Shown here: positions 11,126 to 25,567 of the stretch, piece by piece
Numbering within the stretch: the first letter of the stretch is position 1
Layout of the letters: each line of letters opens with the position of its first letter
Made by a program: the position numbers and the translations under genes
Assembly: GCA_029783825.1 (NCBI GenBank)
Contig: JAREIK010002961.1
Span: forward strand, 1-64,000
Reading direction: 5' to 3'
Length of the DNA: 64,000 nucleotides
Source of the DNA: Sapria himalayana
Lineage: Eukaryota; Streptophyta; Magnoliopsida; Malpighiales; Rafflesiaceae
Notes under the pieces: generated by a model
Database searches by the model: none
Told to the model about the DNA's origin: nothing
What the model saw: only the letters and a program-made list of their open reading frames with translations

Positions 11126-14100
11126 TTTAATGGAATAAGTATTTAGAGGTTTTGTCGTTTAGAAGTTTAGCAATTTATGTTTTTAGGCTTTTAGTGGTTT
11201 ATAGGTTTTATTTAAAAAATAAAATAACAAAAAATTTTCTATAATTTGTAATCATTTTCATAAGGTATAACCTTTGAAAATATTATAATATTTACAATTT
11301 TTTGAAATGTGAATATAATATTTTGTTATTATAAAATTAATAATTTTATATCATATAAATTCAATATAAACAATTTTATTGATAGATAATATAATAATAA
11401 TCAAAAATTAAATTAATAAACTATAAATAAAAAGATAGATATTAATTAAAAAATATTTACAAAATGCAAATTGATTCAAAATTAATGTAAAATATATTAT
11501 TGGATAATAATTTTTAATTTTTAAATTTATACTTCTTTTATAAGCGTATATTTTTTTTATTAAAAATAAATTAATTAAATTATCTTTGCGCACTCATAAT
11601 TTATTTTGTAATAAATTTTTCTAAAAAATAAACTAATAAATAATTAAATTGAATATTTAATATTATAATAAATAGAAATAAAAATTATATTTATTAATTA
11701 TTAAGTAGTATATAGCAGCTTAATGGTTTATGTATTTAGGCATTACGTGGTTTACGAGTTTACTGATTTAACTGTGCATGAATTTAGTGGATTATAGTTT
11801 TTATTTAAGAAACAAATAAAAAAAATATTTTTATTATTTTTTGATATTTTCAAAGGTTATATCCTTTGAAAATATAATAGTTTTTAAATTTTTTTGAAAA
11901 GTGAATAAATACTTATTTATAATAATCATAATAATTATATATCATATAAATTCAATATAAATAATTTTATTGATAGATATTCTAATAATTATCAAAAAAT
12001 AAATTAAAAATCTATTATGAATAAGATTGATATTACTTAAAATATAATATCAAAACCTAAAATGATTCAAAAGCAAAACATAATATATTACTTAATAATA
12101 ATTATTTGTTTTTAAATTCTTATTCTTTTTATATGCTTATCTATTTTTTGATGAAAAATAATTTTTATAAATTATATTTTTAACTCATAATTTATTGTAT
12201 AATTAATATGTATATATAAATAACAAACTAAATAAACAAAATGAATTTTTTAAATTATAATGAAAACAAATAAAAAAAGAGATTTATTAATTATTATTTA
12301 GGTATACAGGTTTAAACAATTATCTATATAGGGTTATCGGGATTTTGTAGTTTATTGATTTAAGTGTTGAGGCTTTTAGTGATTTATAGGTTTTATTTAA
12401 ACAATAAAATAATAAAAAAATATTTTTTTTTTCATATGTTCAAAGGTTATAATCTTTGAAAATATAATAATTTTAAAATTTTTTTTAAAAGTGAATACAA
12501 TATTTAGTAATAATAATTATTAAATTTATATATCATATAAATTAAATATAAATATTTTTATTGATAAATATTCTAATAATGATCAAAAAATAAATTAATA
12601 ATCTATTATTAATAAGTTAGATATCAATTAAAATATAATTACAAAACCTAAATTGATTCATAAACAAAGTAAAATATATTACTATATAATAATTTCTTGT
12701 ATTTAATTTTTTTATTCTTTTAATAAGTTTATCTATATTTTTTTGTTGAATCATAATTTATATAAATTATATTTGTCTAACTTATAATTCATTTTTTAAT
12801 TAATATTTATATAAAAATAAAAAATATTTAATTAAAATGAATATTTAAAATTATAATGAAAAAAATAAAAATGAGATTTATTATTTATTATTTACGATAT
12901 ACATGTTTAAAAAATTTATCTATTTAGGGCTTTCGAGATTTAGAAGTTATTGATTTAAATATTTAGGAATTCAATGGTTTATGGCTTTTATTTAAACAAT
13001 GAAATAACAAAAAAATTATTTTTGATTTTTTTTGAAATTTTCAAATGACATAAAATTTGAAAATATAATAATTTTTAAATTTTTTAAAAATGTGAATACA
13101 ATATTTAGTAATATTAATAATTATCACTATATATAATATAAACTAAATATAAACAATTTTATTGATAATATTATATCAATTATCAAATAATAAATTAATA
13201 TACTATTATTAATATGATAAATATAAATTAAAATATAATTAAAAAACCTAAAATGATTCAAAATCAAAGTAAAATTTATTACTAAATAATAATTTTTTTT
13301 TAGTTTTTGCATCATTTTATAAGCTTATATATTTATTTGTTGAAAAATTTTTTATTTAAATTATATTTGTCACTCATAATTTATTTTGTAATTAATATTT
13401 CTATAAATTATTTAAATTATATTTAAGGTTTACGATCTTAAAGGTTTAAATATTTAGGGGCTTCGGGGTTTAGGAAGTTTAGATATTTATGTATTTAGGC
13501 ATTTAATGGTTTATAAGTTTTATTTAAACAATGATATATCAAAAAATTTATTTTTGTTATTTTTTCTCATATTTGAAGGTTATAACCTTTGAAAATATAA
13601 CAATTTTTAAATATTATATATGTGAATACTATATTTAGTTATGATAATCTTAATAATTATAGATCATGTTAATTCAAAATAAACAATTATATTGAATTAT
13701 TAATGATCAAAATATATATTTACAAATAAAATATATCATGTTAATTTAAAAAATATTGAAAGATATTATATTAATGATCAAAAAATAAATTAATAAACTG
13801 TTATTAATAAGATAGATATTTTTTAAATTATATTTGCAAAATTTAAATTGATTCAAAATCAAAGTAAAATATAATACTAAATAATAATTTTTTTGATGTT
13901 TTGCTTCTTTTTATAAGTTTATATTTTTTGTTATTAAAAGTAAATTATTTAAATTATATTTGTCTTCCAAATAATTTATTTTTAATTTATAATTCTATAA
14001 AAATAAACTAATAAATAATTAAAATGAATTTTTAAAAATATAATGAATACAAATAAAATTGAGATTTATTATTTATTATACAGGATATACTAGTTTAATG

Positions 14101-16424
14101 GTTTAGTATATAGGTTGTTTGGGGTTTAGTGATTTATAGTTTTTATTTAAAGAATAAAAAAATAAAAAATTATTTTTTTTGATTTTTTTATAATTTTTAA
14201 CGGTTATAACCTTTGAAAATATAATAATTTTTAATTTTTTTAAATGTTAATATAATATTTAGTTATAATATTCTTAATAATTATATATAATCTAAACTCA
14301 ATATAAATAATTTTATTAATAGATATTATAATAATGATCAAAAAAAATTAATAAACTATTATTAATAAGAATGATATAAATTAAAATATAATTTTAAAAA
14401 CTAAAAAGATTCAAAATCAAAATAAAATATTTTATAAAATAATAAATTTTTATTTTTAAAATTTTGCCTCTTTTTATAAGCACATATATTTTTATTGATA
14501 AAAAATAATTTATTTAAAATAGATCCGTCTCACTAATAATTTATTCTGTAATTAATATTTCTATAAAAATAAACTGATAAATATTTAAAATACAAATTTA
14601 AAATTATACTGAATAAAATTTAAAATGAGATTTATGATTTATTATTACTGTATACCAATTAATGGATTAAGTATTTAGAGGATTTTTCATTTATGATTTT
14701 AGTGATTTATATTTTTAGGCTTTTAGTGGTTTATACGTTTTATTTAAAAAAATAAAATATCAAAAAAAATTTATATAATTTTTTCTCATTTTCATAGGTT
14801 ATACCATTTAAAAATATAATAATATTTAAAATTTTTTGAAATGTGAATACAATACTTTGTTATAATAATATTAAAAATTATATATTATATAAATACAATA
14901 TAAACAATTTTATTGATATATATTATAATAATGATCAAAATTAAATTTATATACTATTGATATTAAGATAGATATTAATTAAAAAATAATTACAAAACCC
15001 AAATTGATTCAAAATTATAGTAAAATATAATTATGTATAAAAATTTTTAATTTTTAAATTTGTACTTCTTTTTTAAGCATATATATTTTTTAAATTATAT
15101 TTGTCGTACTCATAATTTATCTTGTAATAAATATTTCTATAAAAATAAACTAATAAATAATAAAATGAATATTTAAAATTATAATAAATAGATTTAAAAA
15201 TTAGATTTATTAATTATTAAGTAGTATATAGCGGTTTAATGGTTTATGTATTTTTGGCATTACGGGGTTTAGGAGTTTACTTATTTAACTGTGCATGCAT
15301 TTAGTGGTTTATAGGTGTTATTTAAAAAAATATCAAAAAAATTATTTTTTTTATTTTATGATATTTTCAAAGGTTATAACCTTTGAAAATATAATAATTT
15401 TTAAATTTTTTTTAAAAGTGAATACAATATTTAGTTATAATACTCATTATATTTATATATCATATAAATTCAATATAAATATTTTTATTGATAACAATTC
15501 TAATAATGATCAGAGAATAAATTAAAAATCTATTATTAATAAGATAGTTATCAATTACAATATTATTACAAAACATAAAATTATTCATAAGCAAAGCAAA
15601 ATATATTACTATATAATAATTTTTTTTTGAAATTTTTTTTATTAAAAAAAGTTTTTATCTATATTCTTTTTATTAAAAATAATTTACATAAATTATATTT
15701 GTCTAACTCATAATTTATTTTTTAATTAATAATTATATAAAAATAAACAAATAAATAATTAAAATGAATATTTTAAATTATAATGAAAAAATAATATTGA
15801 GATTTATTATTTATTATTTAGGGTATACCTGTTTAAAATGCTTGCCTTTTTAGTGTTTTCATTATTTAGGAGTTATTGATTTAAGTATTTAGGCATTTAG
15901 TGGTCTATAGGATTTATTTAAACAATGAAATAACAAAAAAATTATTTTTGTTATTTTTTCACATTTTCAAAGGTTAACATTTGAAAATATAAATAATTTT
16001 ACAAATTTTTTAAAATGGGAATAAAATATTTAGTAATAATTATCATTATAATTATATATAATATAAACTAATTATAATAATTTTATTGATAGATATGATA
16101 TCAATTATCAAAAAATAAATAAATAAACTATTATTAATATGATAGATATAAATTAAAATATAATTACAAAACCTAAAATGATTCAAAATCAATGTAAAAT
16201 TTATTACTAAATAATAATTTTTTATTTTTAAATTTTTACTTCTTTTTATAAGATTATATTTTTTTTATTTAAAGTAACTTATTAATATTATATTTATCTG
16301 ACTAATTATTTATTTTGTAATTAATATTTATATAAAAAATAAACTAATAAATATTTAAAATTAATATTTAAAATTATAATGAATACAAATTAAAATGAGA
16401 TTTAAGATTTTTTATTGCTGTATA

Positions 16425-17015
16425 TGTAATTTATTTTTTGATAATCTGTTTGTTTAAACAAATATTTTTTTCTTTTTTAATATTTTCATGTAAGTGTGGG
16501 AAAGTAAATATTAAGAGCCCATGGATGCAGTAGTAGCACAATAACGGAGGTCTCGCTGACCAGACAGCAGGTCGAAATTGGAGCAGAGCCTGACCCGTCT
16601 CATGATCCAACCCGCTCCGGTTATATGAACCAAGAGAAATTTTAATATAAAATGTTTGGTAATTTAAATTTTGGTTGGCTATTTTTGGACCCGTGGAACT
16701 GTTCATCGTCTCTCTCTCTTCTCTATGTTTGATTTATCGTTACTATTTTGTGTGCTGCATACTATAAGATATTTCTGTTGCTTTAAACTATAACGCAAAA
16801 GTATTTTATGATTTAGCTAGTCGTACTGAGCGACTAGCGAACCACATTATTTTCGGTTATTATTTCTCATTTTTTGATTCTATCATGGATGGTTGCTAAA
16901 TTGGGATATATATATTTCTTTTTTTCTTTTGTTTTTGTGTTTCTGTATCTCAATCTCATTACCGTGGAAGCACAATTGTCCAACAATTATATATGTTATA
17001 CATTTTTAATAGATC
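16425..17015 (+). other. GC-richer non-satellite island, copy 3
   Basis: Practically identical to 8966-9556, one copy per higher-order unit at the same phase. It was therefore present in the founding unit before amplification and has no independent insertion history here. Confidence 0.88.
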
Positions 17016-17083
17016 GATTATTTAGTGGTTTTGTTGTTTTAGAGTTTAGCAATTTATTTTTTTATTCATTTAGTGTTATATAG
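16889..17083 (+). pseudogene. Candidate captured 5' coding fragment, copy in unit 2
   Basis: Same frame as at 9430, unchanged because the units are recent copies. Its conservation says nothing about selection. Confidence 0.22.
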
Positions 17084-20000
17084 GGTTTATTTATATAATA
17101 AAATAAATTTTTTTTTTTCGATTTCTAAAGGTTATAACCTTTAAAAATAAAATAATTTTTAAAATCTTTTGAAATGTGAATACCATATATAATTATATTA
17201 ATTTTATTAATTATATATCATATAAATTCAATATAAATAATTTTAATGATAGATATTATAATAATGATCAAAAATTAAATTAATAAACTATTATTAATAA
17301 TATAAATATTAATTTAATTATATTTATATGACACAAAATGATTCAAAATCAAATAAAAATATATTACTAAATAATAATATTTAAGTTTTAAAATTTTCCG
17401 TCTTTTTATAAGCTTATATTTTTTTATGAATAAAAATAAATTATATAAATAATATCTGTCTCACTCGAAATTAATTTTGTAATTAATTTTTCTAAAAAAT
17501 TAAACTATAAATAATTAAAATGAATATTTAAAATTATAATAAATAGAAATAAAAATGAGATTTATTATTTATTAAGTAGTATACGGCTGTTATAAGGTTT
17601 ATGTATTTAGGGGTTTCAGGTTTTTGAGCTACTGATTTAAGTACGTAAATATTTAATGATATATAGGTTTTATTTAAAAAAGAAATAACAAAATTTTTTT
17701 TGTATTCTTTCTCATTTTTTAAGATTATAACCTTGGAAAATATAATAATTTTTAAATTTTTTTCAAAGTGAATACAATATTTATTTATAAAAATCATATT
17801 ATTATATATCATATAAATTCAATATAAACAATTTTATTGATATATATTCTAATAATTATCAAAAAATAAATTAAAAATCTATTATGAATAAGATTGATAT
17901 GTCTTAAAATAGAATATCAAAACCTAATATTATTTATAAATTTTTTTCAGGTTTTATTTTTGTTATTATCTCATTTTCAAAGATGATAACCTTTAAAAAT
18001 ATAATAATTTATAAATTATTTTCAAATGTAAATATAATATTTAGTTATACTAATCTTTATAATTATATATCATGTAAATTCAATATAAACAATTTTATTG
18101 GTAAATATTCTAATAATGATCAAAAAATAAATTAATAATCTATTATTAATAAGATAGATATCAATTAAAATATAATTACAAAACCTAAAATGATTCAGAA
18201 GCAAAGCAAAATATATTAGTATATAATAATTTTAAGTTTTTAAAATTTTTTTTCTTTTAAAAAGTGTATCTATAATTTTTTGATTAAAAATAATTTATAT
18301 AAATTATTTTTGTCTAGCTCAAATTATTTTGTAATTAATATTTATATATAAATAAACAAATAAATAATTAAAATGAATATTTAAAATTATAATTAAAAAA
18401 TTGAATTTATTATTTATTATTTAGGGTTACTGTTTTAATTTAAATTAGATCTGTCTCACAAATAATTTACTTTGTAATTAATATTTCTATAAAAATAAAC
18501 TGATAAATAATTAAAATAAAAATTTGATATTATACTGTATAAAATTTAAAATGAGATTTATTATTTATTATTAATCTTTACCAGTTTAATGGAATAAGTA
18601 TTTAGAGGTTTTGTCGTTTAGAAGTTTAGCAATTTATGTTTTTAGGCTTTTAGTGGTTTATAGGTTTTATTTAAAAAATAAAATAACAAAAAATTTTCTA
18701 TAATTTGTAATCATTTTCATAAGGTATAACCTTTGAAAATATTATAATATTTACAATTTTTTGAAATGTGAATATAATATTTTGTTATTATAAAATTAAT
18801 AATTTTATATCATATAAATTCAATATAAACAATTTTATTGATAGATAATATAATAATAATCAAAAATTAAATTAATAAACTATAAATAAAAAGATAGATA
18901 TTAATTAAAAAATATTTACAAAATGCAAATTGATTCAAAATTAATGTAAAATATATTATTGGATAATAATTTTTAATTTTTAAATTTATACTTCTTTTAT
19001 AAGCGTATATTTTTTTTATTAAAAATAAATTAATTAAATTATCTTTGCGCACTCATAATTTATTTTGTAATAAATTTTTCTAAAAAATAAACTAATAAAT
19101 AATTAAATTGAATATTTAATATTATAATAAATAGAAATAAAAATTATATTTATTAATTATTAAGTAGTATATAGCAGCTTAATGGTTTATGTATTTAGGC
19201 ATTACGTGGTTTACGAGTTTACTGATTTAACTGTGCATGAATTTAGTGGATTATAGTTTTTATTTAAGAAACAAATAAAAAAAATATTTTTATTATTTTT
19301 TGATATTTTCAAAGGTTATATCCTTTGAAAATATAATAGTTTTTAAATTTTTTTGAAAAGTGAATAAATACTTATTTATAATAATCATAATAATTATATA
19401 TCATATAAATTCAATATAAATAATTTTATTGATAGATATTCTAATAATTATCAAAAAATAAATTAAAAATCTATTATGAATAAGATTGATATTACTTAAA
19501 ATATAATATCAAAACCTAAATGATTCAAAAGCAAAGCATAATATATTACTTAATAATAATTATTTGTTTTTAAATTCTTATTCTTTTTATATGCTTATCT
19601 ATTTTTTGATGAAAAATAATTTTTATAAATTATATTTTTAACTCATAATTTATTGTATAATTAATATGTATATATAAATAACAAACTAAATAAACAAAAT
19701 GAATTTTTTAAATTATAATGAAAACAAATAAAAAAAGAGATTTATTAATTATTATTTAGGTATACAGGTTTAAACAATTATCTATATAGGGTTATCGGGA
19801 TTTTGTAGTTTATTGATTTAAGTGTTGAGGCTTTTAGTGATTTATAGGTTTTATTTAAACAATAAAATAATAAAAAAATATTTTTTTTTTCATATGTTCA
19901 AAGGTTATAATCTTTGAAAATATAATAATTTTAAAATTTTTTTTAAAAGTGAATACAATATTTAGTAATAATAATTATTAAATTTATATATCATATAAAT

Positions 20001-23000
20001 TAAATATAAATATTTTTATTGATAAATATTCTAATAATGATCAAAAAATAAATTAATAATCTATTATTAATAAGTTAGATATCAATTAAAATATAATTAC
20101 AAAACCTAAATTGATTCATAAACAAAGTAAAATATATTACTATATAATAATTTCTTGTATTTAATTTTTTTATTCTTTTAATAAGTTTATCTATATTTTT
20201 TTGTTGAATCATAATTTATATAAATTATATTTGTCTAACTTATAATTCATTTTTTAATTAATATTTATATAAAAATAAAAAATATTTAATTAAAATGAAT
20301 ATTTAAAATTATAATGAAAAAAATAAAAATGAGATTTATTATTTATTATTTACGATATACATGTTTAAAAAATTTATCTATTTAGGGCTTTCGAGATTTA
20401 GAAGTTATTGATTTAAATATTTAGGAATTCAATGGTTTATGGCTTTTATTTAAACAATGAAATAACAAAAAAATTATTTTTGATTTTTTTTGAAATTTTC
20501 AAATGACATAAAATTTGAAAATATAATAATTTTTAAATTTTTTAAAAATGTGAATACAATATTTAGTAATATTAATAATTATCACTATATATAATATAAA
20601 CTAAATATAAACAATTTTATTGATAATATTATATCAATTATCAAATAATAAATTAATATACTATTATTAATATGATAAATATAAATTAAAATATAATTAA
20701 AAAACCTAAAATGATTCAAAATCAAAGTAAAATTTATTACTAAATAATAATTTTTTTTAGTTTTTGCATCATTTTATAAGCTTATATATTTATTTGTTGA
20801 AAAATTTTTTATTTAAATTATATTTGTCACTCATAATTTATTTTGTAATTAATATTTCTATAAATTATTTAAATTATATTTAAGGTTTACGATCTTAAAG
20901 GTTTAAATATTTAGGGGCTTCGGGGTTTAGAAGTTTAGATATTTATGTATTTAGGCATTTAATGGTTTATAAGTTTTATTTAAACAATGATATATCAAAA
21001 AATTTATTTTTGTTATTTTTTCTCATATTTGAAGGTTATAACCTTTGAAAATATAACAATTTTTAAATATTATATATGTGAATACTATATTTAGTTATGA
21101 TAATCTTAATAATTATAGATCATGTTAATTCAAAATAAACAATTATATTGAATTATTAATGATCAAAATATATATTTACAAATAAAATATATCATGTTAA
21201 TTTAAAAAATATTGAAAGATATTATATTAATGATCAAAAAATAAATTAATAAACTGTTATTAATAAGATAGATATTTTTTAAATTATATTTGCAAAATTT
21301 AAATTGATTCAAAATCAAAGTAAAATATAATACTAAATAATAATTTTTTTGATGTTTTGCTTCTTTTTATAAGTTTATATTTTTTGTTATTAAAAGTAAA
21401 TTATTTAAATTATATTTGTCTTCCAAATAATTTATTTTTAATTTATAATTCTATAAAAATAAACTAATAAATAATTAAAATGAATTTTTAAAAATATAAT
21501 GAATACAAATAAAATTGAGATTTATTATTTATTATACAGGATATACTAGTTTAATGGTTTTAGTATATAGGTTGTTTGGGGTTTAGTGATTTATAGTTTT
21601 TATTTAAAGAATAAAAAAATAAAAAATTATTTTTTTTGATTTTTTTATAATTTTTAACGGTTATAACCTTTGAAAATATAATAATTTTTAATTTTTTTAA
21701 ATGTTAATATAATATTTAGTTATAATATTCTTAATAATTATATATAATCTAAACTCAATATAAATAATTTTATTAATAGATATTATAATAATGATCAAAA
21801 AAAATTAATAAACTATTATTAATAAGAATGATATAAATTAAAATATAATTTTAAAAACTAAAAAGATTCAAAATCAAAATAAAATATTTTATAAAATAAT
21901 AAATTTTTATTTTTAAAATTTTGCCTCTTTTTATAAGCACATATATTTTTATTGATAAAAAATAATTTATTTAAAATAGATCCGTCTCACTAATAATTTA
22001 TTCTGTAATTAATATTTCTATAAAAATAAACTGATAAATATTTAAAATACAAATTTAAAATTATACTGAATAAAATTTAAAATGAGATTTATGATTTATT
22101 ATTACTGTATACCAATTAATGGATTAAGTATTTAGAGGATTTTTCATTTATGATTTTAGTGATTTATATTTTTAGGCTTTTAGTGGTTTATACGTTTTAT
22201 TTAAAAAAATAAAATATCAAAAAAAATTTATATAATTTTTTCTCATTTTCATAGGTTATACCATTTAAAAATATAATAATATTTAAAATTTTTTGAAATG
22301 TGAATACAATACTTTGTTATAATAATATTAAAAATTATATATTATATAAATACAATATAAACAATTTTATTGATATATATTATAATAATGATCAAAATTA
22401 AATTTATATACTATTGATATTAAGATAGATATTAATTAAAAAATAATTACAAAACCCAAATTGATTCAAAATTATAGTAAAATATAATTATGTATAAAAA
22501 TTTTTAATTTTTAAATTTTTACTTCTTTTTTAAGCATATATATTTTTTAAATTATATTTGTCGTACTCATAATTTATCTTGTAATAAATATTTCTATAAA
22601 AATAAACTAATAAATAATAAAATGAATATTTAAAATTATAATAAATAGATTTAAAAATTAGATTTATTAATTATTAAGTAGTATATAGCGGTTTAATGGT
22701 TTATGTATTTTTGGCATTACGGGGTTTAGGAGTTTACTTATTTAACTGTGCATGCATTTAGTGGTTTATAGGTGTTATTTAAAAAAATATCAAAAAAATT
22801 ATTTTTTTATTTTATGATATTTTCAAAGGTTATAACCTTTGAAAATATAATAATTTTTAAATTTTTTTTAAAAGTGAATACAATATTTAGTTATAATACT
22901 CATTATATTTATATATCATATAAATTCAATATAAATATTTTTATTGATAACAATTCTAATAATGATCAGAGAATAAATTAAAAATCTATTATTAATAAGA

Positions 23001-23880
23001 TAGTTATCAATTACAATATTATTACAAAACATAAAATTATTCATAAGCAAAGCAAAATATATTACTATATAATAATTTTTTTTTGAAATTTTTTTTATTA
23101 AAAAAAGTTTTTATCTATATTCTTTTTATTAAAAATAATTTACATAAATTATATTTGTCTAACTCATAATTTATTTTTTAATTAATAATTATATAAAAAT
23201 AAACAAATAAATAATTAAAATGAATATTTTAAATTATAATGAAAAAATAATATTGAGATTTATTATTTATTATTTAGGGTATACCTGTTTAAAATGCTTG
23301 CCTTTTTAGTGTTTTCATTATTTAGGAGTTATTGATTTAAGTATTTAGGCATTTAGTGGTCTATAGGATTTATTTAAACAATGAAATAACAAAAAAATTA
23401 TTTTTGTTATTTTTTCACATTTTCAAAGGTTAACATTTGAAAATATAAATAATTTTACAAATTTTTTAAAATGGGAATAAAATATTTAGTAATAATTATC
23501 ATTATAATTATATATAATATAAACTAATTATAATAATTTTATTGATAGATATGATATCAATTATCAAAAAATAAATAAATAAACTATTATTAATATGATA
23601 GATATAAATTAAAATATAATTACAAAACCTAAAATGATTCAAAATCAATGTAAAATTTATTACTAAATAATAATTTTTTATTTTTAAATTTTTACTTCTT
23701 TTTATAAGATTATATTTTTTTTATTTAAAGTAACTTATTAATATTATATTTATCTGACTAATTATTTATTTTGTAATTAATATTTATATAAAAAATAAAC
23801 TAATAAATATTTAAAATTAATATTTAAAATTATAATGAATACAAATTAAAATGAGATTTAAGATTTTTTATTGCTGTATA

Positions 23881-24471
23881 TGTAATTTATTTTTTGATAA
23901 TCTGTTTGTTTAAACAAATATTTTTTTCTTTTTTAATATTTTCATGTAAGTGTGGGAAAGTAAATATTAAGAGCCCATGGATGCAGTAGTAGCACAATAA
24001 CGGAGGTCTCGCTGACCAGACAGCAGGTCGAAATTGGAGCAGAGCCTGACCCGTCTCATGATCCAACCCGCTCCGGTTATATGAACCAAGAGAAATTTTA
24101 ATATAAAATGTTTGGTAATTTAAATTTTGGTTGGCTATTTTTGGACCCGTGGAACTGTTCATCGTCTCTCTCTCTTCTCTATGTTTGATTTATCGTTACT
24201 ATTTTGTGTGCTGCATACTATAAGATATTTCTGTTGCTTTAAACTATAACGCAAAAGTATTTTATGATTTAGCTAGTCGTACTGAGCGACTAGCGAACCA
24301 CATTATTTTCGGTTATTATTTCTCATTTTTTGATTCTATCATGGATGGTTGCTAAATTGGGATATATATATTTCTTTTTTTCTTTTGTTTTTGTGTTTCT
24401 GTATCTCAATCTCATTACCGTGGAAGCACAATTGTCCAACAATTATATATGTTATACATTTTTAATAGATC
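23881..24471 (+). other. GC-richer non-satellite island, copy 4
   Basis: Practically identical to the islands at 8966 and 16425. I saw no island copy in the older arrays to the right of 25.4 kb, so its insertion postdates the split between the young unit and the diverged arrays. Confidence 0.88.
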
Positions 24472-24539
24472 GATTATTTAGTGGTTTTGTTGTTTTAGAG
24501 TTTAGCAATTTATTTTTTTATTCATTTAGTGTTATATAG
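24345..24539 (+). pseudogene. Candidate captured 5' coding fragment, copy in unit 3
   Basis: Same frame as at 9430 and 16889. The counterpart in the first partial unit (from about 2002) has indels at its start but keeps YLNLITVEAQ in frame before diverging. Confidence 0.22.
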
Positions 24540-25382
24540 GGTTTATTTATATAATAAAATAAATTTTTTTTTTCGATTTCTAAAGGTTATAACCTTTAAA
24601 AATAAAATAATTTTTAAAATCTTTTGAAATGTGAATACCATATATAATTATATTAATTTTATTAATTATATATCATATAAATTCAATATAAATAATTTTA
24701 ATGATAGATATTATAATAATGATCAAAAATTAAATTAATAAACTATTATTAATAATATAAATATTAATTTAATTATATTTATATGACACAAAATGATTCA
24801 AAATCAAATAAAAATATATTACTAAATAATAATATTTAAGTTTTAAAATTTTCCGTCTTTTTATAAGCTTATATTTTTTTATGAATAAAAATAAATTATA
24901 TAAATAATATCTGTCTCACTCGAAATTAATTTTGTAATTAATTTTTCTAAAAAATTAAACTATAAATAATTAAAATGAATATTTAAAATTATAATAAATA
25001 GAAATAAAAATGAGATTTATTATTTATTAAGTAGTATACGGCTGTTATAAGGTTTATGTATTTAGGGGTTTCAGGTTTTTGAGCTACTGATTTAAGTACG
25101 TAAATATTTAATGATATATAGGTTTTATTTAAAAAAGAAATAACAAAATTTTTTTTGTATTCTTTCTCATTTTTTAAGATTATAACCTTGGAAAATATAA
25201 TAATTTTTAAATTTTTTTCAAAAGTGAATACAATATTTATTTATAAAAATCATATTATTATATATCATATAAATTCAATATAAACAATTTTATTGATATA
25301 TATTCTAATAATTATCAAAAAATAAATTAAAAATCTATTATGAATAAGATTGATATGTCTTAAAATAAAATATCAAAACCTA

Positions 25383-25524
25383 AAATGATTCAAAAGCAAA
25401 GCAAAATATATTACTTTATAATAATTATTTGTTTTTAAATTTTTATTCTTTTTATAAGCTTATCTATTTTTGATAAAAAATAATTATTATAAATTATATT
25501 TTTTAACTCATAATTTATTTTATA

Positions 25525-25567
<43 letters not shown>

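Larger units (their letters stand above)
10489..17947 (+). repeat. Higher-order satellite unit 2 (7459 bp)
   Basis: Second full unit. By eye it differs from its neighbours at only scattered positions, such as homopolymer lengths near 14100 and one T/G change near 15062. Palindrome marks lie near 10528, 11268, 11860, 12449, 13050, 13583, 14206, 14802, 15376, about 15973, 17134 and 17726. The 740-bp step from 10528 to 11268 contains a jump-back duplication of about 145 bp, and the 261-bp step from 10267 to 10528 crosses the unit junction. Near-identity implies very recent amplification or homogenisation. No coding potential is visible. Confidence 0.95.
17948..25382 (+). repeat. Higher-order satellite unit 3 (right edge of young array)
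   Basis: Third full unit, nearly identical to units 1 and 2 up to about 25382, where the sequence turns into diverged satellite. The divergence point has the same phase as the internal unit junctions at 10489 and 17948. At those junctions the sequence after AAAACCTAA jumps to a truncated monomer; here it continues as an ordinary monomer (AAATGATTCAAAAGC). So the array ends at a whole-unit boundary, as expected if tandem duplication began at this breakpoint. It carries the fourth copy of the island. No gene is visible. Confidence 0.93.
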
